64,000 nt of DNA from positions 19,562 through 83,561 of the forward strand of contig JAFMAD010000006.1 of NCBI GenBank assembly GCA_029785195.1, read 5' to 3'. Source of the stretch: Nitrososphaerota archaeon. GTDB taxonomy: Archaea; Thermoproteota; Nitrososphaeria; Nitrososphaerales; Gagatemarchaeaceae. Under the pieces are notes generated by a model that was given only the letters and a program-made list of their open reading frames with translations, was not told the origin of the DNA and did no database searches. A program made the position numbers and the translations under genes. Below are positions 1 to 7,079 of this stretch, one piece after another (the stretch's first letter is position 1; each line of letters opens with the position of its first letter).

Positions 1-324
1 GTCCGGGTACCTCCTGCCATTGTACTTCATCGACAGCTTGTCGATGTGGTCCTCGGCTCCGTCCCTGGTTATCTCGACGGCCTTGCCGCGTATCAGCACC
101 TTCCTATACGGGTTCGCGAGGTCGAACACCGCGATGGCCACCCGGGGGTCCCGCCTGAGGTTCTTGGTCCTCTGTCTCGACTCGGTGGCGTTGAGCACCA
201 CCGTGTCCCCGTCCCTCTCGATCCAGACCGGTGCCACCTGGGGGGAGCCGTCGGGCATGACCGTCGCGACGCACGCGAAGTTCTTCCCGTCTATGAGCTC
301 CTTCGCCTGGCTTGAAAGTCGCAT
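1..324 (-). CDS. PPOX-class F420/FMN-dependent split-barrel oxidoreductase (partial)
   Basis: The first 108 residues are present and the C-terminus runs off the left edge. The translation starts MRLSSQAKELIDG and contains the ATVMPDGSPQVAPVW segment followed by NATESRQRTKNLRRDPRVA. These are typical of the split-barrel pyridoxamine-oxidase-like family that binds F420 or FMN (Rv1155-like). Family members are soluble reductases of varied small molecules, so the substrate cannot be read from sequence. The ATG at 324-322 is the only good start. A second PPOX protein lies at 63071-63571, and an F420:NADP oxidoreductase at 10096-10734 supports use of F420 by this cell. Confidence 0.85.
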   Translation of the reverse strand, partial: MRLSSQAKELIDGKNFACVATVMPDGSPQVAPVWIERDGDTVVLNATESRQRTKNLRRDPRVAIAVFDLANPYRKVLIRGKAVEITRDGAEDHIDKLSMKYNGRRYPD

Positions 325-351
325 AGGCAGGCGCGGCCGCAGCCTGCGAGA

Positions 352-795
352 TTAATCTTGCGGAGCGCGCCTGGGGGCCGGCGCCAGCCTCTCGAGTCCG
401 TATCTCTTGGCGATCTCCGACTGGAGCCTCCTCACTTCACCGATCCTCCTAGCGAGCCTTCTCTCGAACAAGAGGTCCCTGGCCCCTGCGTAAAACCAGA
501 GGATCGAGACGGCTAGGCTCAGGACCCCAGCCACCACCACCCCCGGGTCCACCAGGTCCACGGTCTGGCTCGTGACCCCCAGGCCGTAAGGGACGACGAC
601 CAGCTGCGCGAAGTAGCTGGCGGCAAAGTAAGCTCCAGCGACCGTGGCTACGAGGGCGAGCATCCTGATCTTCCTCCCTCCACGTTCCACGTGCTGGATG
701 AACTCCTCCTGGAGCTCGATGATGGAGACCCCCAGGTCCTCGTCCTCGGACAACGTCTTGTTCGGGCCCTCGTCTGCCTTATAATCCACGCTCAC
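352..795 (-). CDS. Small membrane protein with two transmembrane segments
   Basis: 147 residues, not recognised by name. An acidic N-terminal 45 residues is followed by two hydrophobic segments (about 43-65 and 83-105) and a basic, helix-rich C-terminal tail with RRLARRIGEVRRL, likely cytoplasmic and coiled. It starts 7 bases after the winged-helix gene at 803-1066 ends, so the two are probably co-transcribed. A membrane protein beside a one-domain winged-helix regulator recurs at 41609-42539, suggesting a sensing pair, but that is inference. Confidence 0.7.
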   Translation of the reverse strand: MSVDYKADEGPNKTLSEDEDLGVSIIELQEEFIQHVERGGRKIRMLALVATVAGAYFAASYFAQLVVVPYGLGVTSQTVDLVDPGVVVAGVLSLAVSILWFYAGARDLLFERRLARRIGEVRRLQSEIAKRYGLERLAPAPRRAPQD

Positions 796-802
796 AACTT
801 GT

Positions 803-1066
803 TCACTCCAAGGCGGGGAAGAGCAACCTCAGGCCGGCGTCGAGGCGGCCGAGCGCCTCCATCCCCTTCGGCGTAAGCGAATACCTCTCGTGGCCCTCCG
901 AAGGTTCGACCTTTACCAATGCACCCGCAGTGAGAAAATCCAGGTATTGACCGAGCCTATCGTATGGTATGTTGGTCGTACGGGCCAGCCTGGTGGGGAG
1001 CTGCGGGCCGGGGGCCATGGCCCTGAGGAGCTCCCAGTAGATCACGGTCGTGTCCCGGTTCCTCAA
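803..1066 (-). CDS. Archaeal winged-helix DNA-binding protein
   Basis: 87 residues forming one winged-helix domain. The pattern IYWELLRAM, then TNIPYDRLGQYLDFL (recognition helix), then ERYSLTPKGMEAL (wing and last strand) matches the small archaeal HTH_45-type family. It probably binds DNA as a dimer and regulates transcription; the target is unknown. It is first in a two-gene unit with the membrane protein at 352-795 and is divergent from the operon starting at 1172, so the shared 105-base gap could hold an autoregulatory site. I saw no obvious palindrome there. Confidence 0.75.
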   Translation of the reverse strand: MRNRDTTVIYWELLRAMAPGPQLPTRLARTTNIPYDRLGQYLDFLTAGALVKVEPSEGHERYSLTPKGMEALGRLDAGLRLLFPALE

Positions 1067-1171
1067 CCGCCCTGAAGACCGACCCTGCCTGATATGAACA
1101 AGTTGTGCTCCCGAATCGTGCTCCCTACTCGTGCGTCAGCGCCTTAAGCGAACCATGCACGCAGCTCCCCG

Positions 1172-2398
1172 TTGAGCGCGCAAGGAGCAGCAGGCTGGGT
1201 CGGGTACTCCCTTGACAGGGCCAGGGGCCACGTCGGGATACGGGAGCTCGGCGACCGCGTCCTCCTCCTGGGCAGGCAGGCGGGGGCAATGGCGACCCTC
1301 TTCGCCTACGCAGCCGCAGAGGCGGGGTCGAGGCTCGTGGTCCTCGACGTCGACGGGTCCGTGTCCCCGGAGGTCCACGGCCGCTTCAGCTGCTTCGACT
1401 ACCGGTCGCTCCTCTACGAAGCGTTCCACCTCGAGGGGGAGGACGCTATGCACGGCCAGCTCGTCGCCTCCGCCTATGCCGCTGCCCTCGACCTCACCTC
1501 CGAGGAGGAGGCCGTCCTCTCCGCTGCCCTCCAGAGGCTGTCCGAGCAGAACGACCTGGCCACCCCCGCCGCCCTCTACGACGCCCTTGGTGCAGTAGAA
1601 GGGTTCAGGGGCTTCTACGTCGACAAGCTGAGGGGGAGGGTCGGGGCCCTCCGCCTCCTCGACGCCGCCAGGGGGGAGGGCTTCGACGCCCTGACCGCAG
1701 GCGGGGCCATGGTGAGCTTCTCCTCCGCTCCCTACCCTCAGGCCGCAGACCTCGCCGCAGGGCTCTACGTCGCCAAGCTCCTCCACCTCCTCTCTAGCCC
1801 CGGCCCGTCCCCGGACGCCCTCCTCATAACCGGGGCCCACCGCCTCTTCAGGGCCCTCACCCGCTTCCATCACTCGGGGAGGCTCCTGGCGCGGCTCCTA
1901 GAGTCCCAGGTCCCCCTGGTCCTCGCCACCCCTCTCCCCGCCTTCCTGAGCGAACAGCTGATCGAGTCGGTGCCGGTCAGGGTCTACTCCAGCGAAGCGT
2001 GGAACGCCCGGAGGAACTGGAGGCAGGCGGCCGCCCTCGTATGCTCCTACGTCGTCTGCGACGACCGCTCCGGTGCATCCCTGGGGTTCGTCCCCAGGTT
2101 CATCAGGCCGAAGCGCGCCCCAGGCGCCCTGCCGCCAGGCCCGGCCAGGAGAGCACTCCCGGAGCTCACTAGGACGATCCTCGAGGAGGTCTCACGTTTC
2201 GACTCTGCCAACAGGCAGTCCATAGTCTCTTATCTTTCACCGCAGTTCCTCCCGGCGGACGTCGCGGCCGAGATAGACAGGCTCCACTCTGAAGGGTACA
2301 TCATCTTGGAGCCCAAGCAGAGCGGGTCCGGCCCCAAGATGCTCGCCTACACTGTGACGGAGCCGGGGAGGCGGCTCCTGCAGGGGCTGAGCAGGTGA
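1172..2398 (+). CDS. ATPase-like protein without a Walker A motif, C-terminal winged helix
   Basis: 408 residues from a TTG start. The N-terminal half looks like a RecA/HerA-type fold: a strand-loop LLLGRQAGAMATLFAYAA sits where a P-loop is expected, followed by SRLVVLDVDGS, but the loop lacks the GK[S/T] signature. Nucleotide binding is therefore doubtful. A strand DALLITGAHRLF resembles a Walker B position. The last 70 residues (SPQFLPADVAAEIDRLHSEGYI, then MLAYTVTEPGRRLL) look like a winged helix. The stop overlaps the start of the RadA-like gene at 2398 and a membrane protein follows, so the three products probably act together. No family name could be assigned. Confidence 0.6.
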   Translation: MSAQGAAGWVGYSLDRARGHVGIRELGDRVLLLGRQAGAMATLFAYAAAEAGSRLVVLDVDGSVSPEVHGRFSCFDYRSLLYEAFHLEGEDAMHGQLVASAYAAALDLTSEEEAVLSAALQRLSEQNDLATPAALYDALGAVEGFRGFYVDKLRGRVGALRLLDAARGEGFDALTAGGAMVSFSSAPYPQAADLAAGLYVAKLLHLLSSPGPSPDALLITGAHRLFRALTRFHHSGRLLARLLESQVPLVLATPLPAFLSEQLIESVPVRVYSSEAWNARRNWRQAAALVCSYVVCDDRSGASLGFVPRFIRPKRAPGALPPGPARRALPELTRTILEEVSRFDSANRQSIVSYLSPQFLPADVAAEIDRLHSEGYIILEPKQSGSGPKMLAYTVTEPGRRLLQGLSR

Positions 2399-3405
2399 TG
2401 GAGCACCTCGCCACCGGCTGCTCCGCCGTGGACGCCCTGACGGACGGAGGCCTGGCCACGGGGACGGTCACCCAGATATTCGGGGAGAAGGCCCTGGGGA
2501 AGAGCATCATCTCCTTCCAGGCCGCGTGCTCGGTGGCCGCCGCGGGAGCCAGCGCGGTGATCCTCGACACCGAGCAGTCGTACTCGAGCTACCTCGTCCC
2601 CTACTGGCGGGACAGGATGTCCAAGAGGTTTGAGAGGGAGCTCAGCGTCGCGGAGGTGAAGCTCGAGAGGGCGCCCAAAGTCTCGCCGAAGCGGAAGCCC
2701 GTCACCAGGGGTCAGCTCATCAACGCCGTCGGCGGAGCCCTCAGCCACCTGGGGGTCTCCTACACCGACGCCCATCTCAGCGCAGTCGCTGACATCTTCT
2801 CCCCTGACTTCCGCGTCGAGCTCCCCCCCAAGGGGCCCTCCGTCCTGGTCTTCCAGACCCCCGAGGTCGTCGACCTCCTGAACCTCCACGGCGTCGACGC
2901 CGCCAAGGAGGTCTCCAGCGGCGGCCGGGTCGAGCTGAGGCTGAGGCAGACCCCCACCTACCAGTCCGCCCTCCACCATATCATCCACGAGAGCGGGGCG
3001 AGGCTGCTCGTCTACGACTCGATCTCCGCCCCCTTCAAGTCATCCTTCCCCAGCACGCAGGACCTCCCCGCCCGGAGCGCCGGGCTCGCCATGCTCCTCG
3101 CCCACGCCCAGCGCCTCTGCGTCGAGTTCGGCATCGCGGTCCTCGTCACCAGCCACGTCTCCATCGACCCCATCAACCCCTGGGACAGGATCCCATACGG
3201 CGGTGTCATCCTCGGCCACGACGCGAAGTTCTCCCTCGAGCTGACGAAGTCCACCGCGTCGAGGAACAAGGACAGGAGCCCGGAGGCCCTCAACCCCGGC
3301 GAGAAGGAGGTGAGCACCAAGGCCTTCTGGGCCGCAAGGCACCCCGCCCTCGAGGAGTACACCAGGTTCGCCTACGCCCGGCAGGATGGGGAGGGGTTCC
3401 ACTGA
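2398..3405 (+). CDS. RadA/RadB-like RecA-superfamily ATPase
   Basis: The protein opens TGCSAVDALTDGGLATG and has a Walker A motif GEKALGKS at about residues 29-36, followed by AVILDTEQSY. This is the layout of archaeal RadA/RadB and KaiC-like ATPases. A Walker B strand RLLVYDS lies near residue 205 and VLVTSHVS follows. A long insertion between the two motifs (about residues 60-180, rich in charged residues) is unlike canonical RadA. ATG at 2398 overlaps the upstream stop; GTG at 2395 is the alternative. Tight coupling to a degenerate ATPase and a membrane protein suggests a membrane-linked DNA or protein machine rather than general recombination (inference). Confidence 0.75.
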   Translation: MEHLATGCSAVDALTDGGLATGTVTQIFGEKALGKSIISFQAACSVAAAGASAVILDTEQSYSSYLVPYWRDRMSKRFERELSVAEVKLERAPKVSPKRKPVTRGQLINAVGGALSHLGVSYTDAHLSAVADIFSPDFRVELPPKGPSVLVFQTPEVVDLLNLHGVDAAKEVSSGGRVELRLRQTPTYQSALHHIIHESGARLLVYDSISAPFKSSFPSTQDLPARSAGLAMLLAHAQRLCVEFGIAVLVTSHVSIDPINPWDRIPYGGVILGHDAKFSLELTKSTASRNKDRSPEALNPGEKEVSTKAFWAARHPALEEYTRFAYARQDGEGFH

Positions 3406-4445
3406 TGGGGTGGGGGGCGCGGCTGCTCGTGGTCCTGGCCGGGCTCGTCGCCCTGGCCCTCGGCGCATGGCCCATCGTCCTCCTCGGGCTGATCTACCTG
3501 GCCTACTCCTTCCGCAAGCCACGGGCCCAGCGCGCGGTCATAGTCAAGCAGCAGGTCCTGGCCAGGCCCGGGCGCCCCTGGGGGAGATATGCGCTCGGGG
3601 GCGCGCTCCTCCTGCTGGCGCTCGCCGCCGTGGCGGCAGGGGGGACGCTTTCGCCTGTCGCCTTCTCCGCGGGCGGGCTTGCGGTCTTCCTCTGGCCCCT
3701 CGCGCGCAGGCACGGGGTGGGGGACGGGGTGGTCCCCATGACCGACTCGATACTCCTCAGGAGCAGGCTCTTCCCGTTGCGCTGGCATGCCCTCGCCGAG
3801 GTCAAGCTCGAAGCGCAGGATCAGACGAGGGGAGTCGCCGCCCTGGACGGCCGGCTCCTGGTCTTCGCGGGCAGGTCTCCCTCGGCGTTCCAGGTCGTGA
3901 GCGTCAACGCCCTCGGCTACAGGACTGCCGAGGAGAAGGTCCTCAGGGCCCTGCGGCGGGAGACGCGGATGCTCTCGCAGAGGGGGGCCCACCTCCTCCC
4001 CCTGGACAGCCGCGACGCAGCCAAGAGGCTCTCCATGACCCTCGACCGCCTCGACGTCGGGAGCGAAGACCTGGAGGCCGTGTCGTCCCTCCCATTCGAC
4101 GTCTTCGCCGTAAGGACCAAGGAGGGGTTGGTCGTCTCCCACAGGGCGTTCAGGCTCTCCGAGCCTGTGGGTACCCCCTCCATACCCACTTCCGACCTCA
4201 CCCCTGCCAGGCAGCCTCTCTTCGCCGAAGTCGTCGAGAAGATCCAGGAAAGGCACGGCTGGCCCGGGCCCGACGCGTTCTCCCCTTTCCTCGCCGCGCT
4301 GGACGCCTCCAGGGCGGAGCCGTTCTCCGACAGGGTCATGGCCAGGGGCGAAGCGGAAGGAAAGGTGTCCGTCGAGACCCCGGGCTGCGCCGAAGTGAAG
4401 CTCACCAGGGCGCAGCTGAGTGCTGTGGCGAGGATCTATGGGTGA
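3405..4445 (+). CDS. Membrane protein of unknown function, third gene of the ATPase operon
   Basis: 346 residues. Four hydrophobic stretches lie in the first 105 residues (about 7-36 as a hairpin, then 62-83 and 87-100), followed by a soluble domain of about 240 residues with alternating strands and helices and no motif I recognise. The start ATG overlaps the stop of the RadA-like gene (TGATG), so translation is coupled. The layout of a short membrane anchor with a large cytoplasmic domain fits a recruiter for the two upstream ATPase-like proteins; this is inference. Confidence 0.7.
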   Translation: MGWGARLLVVLAGLVALALGAWPIVLLGLIYLAYSFRKPRAQRAVIVKQQVLARPGRPWGRYALGGALLLLALAAVAAGGTLSPVAFSAGGLAVFLWPLARRHGVGDGVVPMTDSILLRSRLFPLRWHALAEVKLEAQDQTRGVAALDGRLLVFAGRSPSAFQVVSVNALGYRTAEEKVLRALRRETRMLSQRGAHLLPLDSRDAAKRLSMTLDRLDVGSEDLEAVSSLPFDVFAVRTKEGLVVSHRAFRLSEPVGTPSIPTSDLTPARQPLFAEVVEKIQERHGWPGPDAFSPFLAALDASRAEPFSDRVMARGEAEGKVSVETPGCAEVKLTRAQLSAVARIYG

Positions 4446-4731
4446 TTCGGGAGTCAGCTCTGTGCTTGGGTTCGGGAGGGCGTTCAGAATCCTCGAGGTC
4501 CTTGTTCGAGCAGACTTCATGGAAACGACGTGCAATGCAATGGTGGCTGTCTTCAGTCCCTCGCTCGAGTTCAAACTGGCGCAGGTCTTGGCTGGGGCAA
4601 CCAGTCTGCTGCAGCTCTCCGAGATCACGGTACGGACCGGCTCGCCACGCCAGGGCGGAACTTTTCCGCGGTCACCTCGACCGTCGCTTCACCCTCCCTC
4701 GCGAGCAGTGTCATCAGCAGCTGCTGCTTAA
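4438..4731 (+). CDS. Possible small protein overlapping the operon end (weak)
   Basis: An ATG inside the end of the membrane-protein gene opens a 97-residue frame. The first 60 residues have a plausible hydrophobic/charged alternation (FRILEVLVRADFMETT), but the tail becomes Ser/Pro/Arg-rich like a shadow frame. The opposite strand is also open over part of this stretch. No family is recognised. It is listed because it is otherwise the only content of the 377 bases before EF-2. Confidence 0.25.
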   Translation: MGDSGVSSVLGFGRAFRILEVLVRADFMETTCNAMVAVFSPSLEFKLAQVLAGATSLLQLSEITVRTGSPRQGGTFPRSPRPSLHPPSRAVSSAAAA

Positions 4732-4771
4732 TCTTGTTCTCTTGATTTGGGTCTAAACACCAAGGCCCACG

Positions 4772-4786
4772 GAAAGCTTCATATCC
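4772..4786 (+). promoter_or_regulatory. Likely TATA/BRE promoter of EF-2
   Basis: GAAAGCTTCATATCC has a purine-rich BRE-like 5' part followed by an AT-rich box about 40 bases before the EF-2 start. This predicts a transcript start near 4808 and a short leader. The call is by position and composition only. Confidence 0.45.
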
Positions 4787-4822
4787 CAATTCCAAAGAGT
4801 CGTTTCAAAGGTCGTCAGGGAT

Positions 4823-7015
4823 ATGCCGAAATTCAAGACTACTGCAGAGGCTCTTAAGATCGTCCACAACAAGGAGCAGATACGGAACATCGGGATCATC
4901 GCTCATGTGGACCACGGGAAGACTACTACGAGCGACAGCCTCCTGGCAGCCACGGGAATGTTGTCGCCTTCGGTGGCAGGGCAAGCGTTAGCTCTCGACT
5001 ACATGGAGCTAGAGCAGCAGAGGCAAATGACGATCAAGGCCGCCAACGTCACGCTCTACTACGAATCGGCTGGCAAGCCCTACGTCATCAACCTCATTGA
5101 CACCCCGGGGCACATAGATTTCACTGGTAAAGTTACACGCAGTTTGCGAGCTGTCGATGGGGCGATTGTTGTCGTAGATGCAGTTGAGGGCATTATGACG
5201 CAGACCGACACGGTCACCCGCCAGGCCCTTGAAGAGCGCGTCCGCCCCGTCGTCTACATCAACAAAATCGACCGGCTGATCAAGGAGCTCCGCCTCTCCC
5301 CTGAGAAGATGCAGGAGTGGCTCTTCGGCATCGTGAGGGACTTCAACCGCCTCGTCGAGACATACGCCGAACCGGAGTACAAGCAGAAGTGGAAGGTCTC
5401 GGTCCAGGACGCCCAGGTCGCGTTCGGGTCATCGAAGGACAAGTGGGGATTCAACTTCGACATGGCGAAGGCCGCGGGGATGTCGTTCAAGGACATCATC
5501 AACGCGTATCAGAGTTCGACTCCGGAGGAGCTCGGCAAGAAGCTCCCGCTCCACGAGGCCCTCCTCGGCATGGTCGTCAGGCACCACCCGCCCCCTCATG
5601 TCGCCCAGGCATACCGCATCCCCAAGATCTGGCCGCAGGGGGACCTGACCAGCGACGTAGGCAAGGCACTCCTCGCCTGCGACGAGAACGGCCCCACGGT
5701 GATGATGGTCACCAACGTGGTGGTGGACCCGGCGGCGGGGCTGGTGGCCACGGGGAGGCTCTTCTCGGGGAGCGTAAGCAACGGCGACCAGGTCTATCTC
5801 CTCAACTCGAAGAGGGAGGGGAAGATACAGTCGGTGCAGATATTCATGGGATTCCAGAGGGAGATAGTCGACTCGCTCCCGGCGGGGAACATCCCGGCCC
5901 TTCTCGGCCTGGACATCAGGTCGGGGGAGACCATCTCGAACCAGAAGGGGGTCGCCACGTTTGAGTCCATCCACTATGTCAGCGAGCCCGTCGTCACTGT
6001 GGCGGTGGAGGCGAAGCACCCGAGGGACCTCCCCAAGCTCGTCGAGGTGATGCGGAGGCTCAACATCGAGGACCCGAACCTCGTCATAACGATCAACCAG
6101 GAATCAGGGGAGACCCTCATGGCAGGGATGGGGGTCCTCCACCTCGAGATAGCCACCACGCAGATCCAGCAGGCCGGGCTAGAGATCATCACCTCACCTC
6201 CGATAATCAACTACAGGGAGACCATCCGCGCGCGCGCCGGCCCCATCATGGCCAGGTCCCCTAACAGGCACAACAAGATCTTTATCGAGGTCGAGCCCCT
6301 TGAGCCCGACGTCGTCGAGCTCATCCGCAACGGGACCATAAGCGAGAACGTGGAGACGAAGGGGGTGATCAAGACCCTCCGCGACCACGGATGGGACCCC
6401 GACCAGGCCCGCAACTTCCAGGCCGTCGACGAGAGGGGCAACATCCTGACCGAGGTCACCAAGGGGGTCCAGTTCCTGCAGGAGTCCATGGACTCCATCA
6501 GGGCGGGCTTCGACGACATCATGAAGAACGGGCCGCTCGCCTACGAGTTCACCCGAGGGGTCAAGGTGGCGCTCACCAACTTCGTCCCCCACGAGGACCC
6601 CGCCCACCGTACCTACGCCCAGCTCATGCCCGCTTCACGGAGGGCCATACTCGGGGCCATGCTGTCAGCCAACCCCACTCTCCTGGAGCCCATACTGGGG
6701 ATAGAAGTGAAGGGACCCTCAGACCTCATAGGCGCGGTGACCGGGGTCATCAGCGCGAAGAGGGGGAAGCTTGTCAGGATAGACCAGAAGGAGGTCATGA
6801 CGGTGGTGGAGGGGGAGATCCCTGCGGCCGAGACGTTCGACCTGAGCGAGAAGATGAGAGGGGCGACGGCCGGCAAGGCAGTCTGGAACACACACTTCAA
6901 GACCTGGCAGGCCGTCCCTCAGAACATGCTCTGGGGGCTTGTCACGGAGATCAGGAAGCGCAAGGGGCTCCCGCCTGATCCGCCGAAGGCCGAAGAGTTC
7001 ATCGACAAGGAGTAG
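4823..7015 (+). CDS. fusA: Translation elongation factor aEF-2
   Basis: 730 residues, the normal archaeal length. EF-2 is the GTPase that drives ribosomal translocation. G1 is AHVDHGKTT (residues 27-35), G3 is DTPGHIDF and G4 is NKID. The C-terminal domain IV loop reads PHEDPAHRTYAQLMPASRR. The His of AHRTYAQ aligns with the residue normally modified to diphthamide, but the usual HRGxxQ surroundings are altered. The gene has its own promoter and stands alone. Confidence 0.98.
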   Translation: MPKFKTTAEALKIVHNKEQIRNIGIIAHVDHGKTTTSDSLLAATGMLSPSVAGQALALDYMELEQQRQMTIKAANVTLYYESAGKPYVINLIDTPGHIDFTGKVTRSLRAVDGAIVVVDAVEGIMTQTDTVTRQALEERVRPVVYINKIDRLIKELRLSPEKMQEWLFGIVRDFNRLVETYAEPEYKQKWKVSVQDAQVAFGSSKDKWGFNFDMAKAAGMSFKDIINAYQSSTPEELGKKLPLHEALLGMVVRHHPPPHVAQAYRIPKIWPQGDLTSDVGKALLACDENGPTVMMVTNVVVDPAAGLVATGRLFSGSVSNGDQVYLLNSKREGKIQSVQIFMGFQREIVDSLPAGNIPALLGLDIRSGETISNQKGVATFESIHYVSEPVVTVAVEAKHPRDLPKLVEVMRRLNIEDPNLVITINQESGETLMAGMGVLHLEIATTQIQQAGLEIITSPPIINYRETIRARAGPIMARSPNRHNKIFIEVEPLEPDVVELIRNGTISENVETKGVIKTLRDHGWDPDQARNFQAVDERGNILTEVTKGVQFLQESMDSIRAGFDDIMKNGPLAYEFTRGVKVALTNFVPHEDPAHRTYAQLMPASRRAILGAMLSANPTLLEPILGIEVKGPSDLIGAVTGVISAKRGKLVRIDQKEVMTVVEGEIPAAETFDLSEKMRGATAGKAVWNTHFKTWQAVPQNMLWGLVTEIRKRKGLPPDPPKAEEFIDKE

Positions 7016-7079
7016 GGCGTCAGGCAGCCTTTAAGGGGGCTCCCGCAGGCCCAGCGGCCGGTGGTCAGGAACGGAGATA

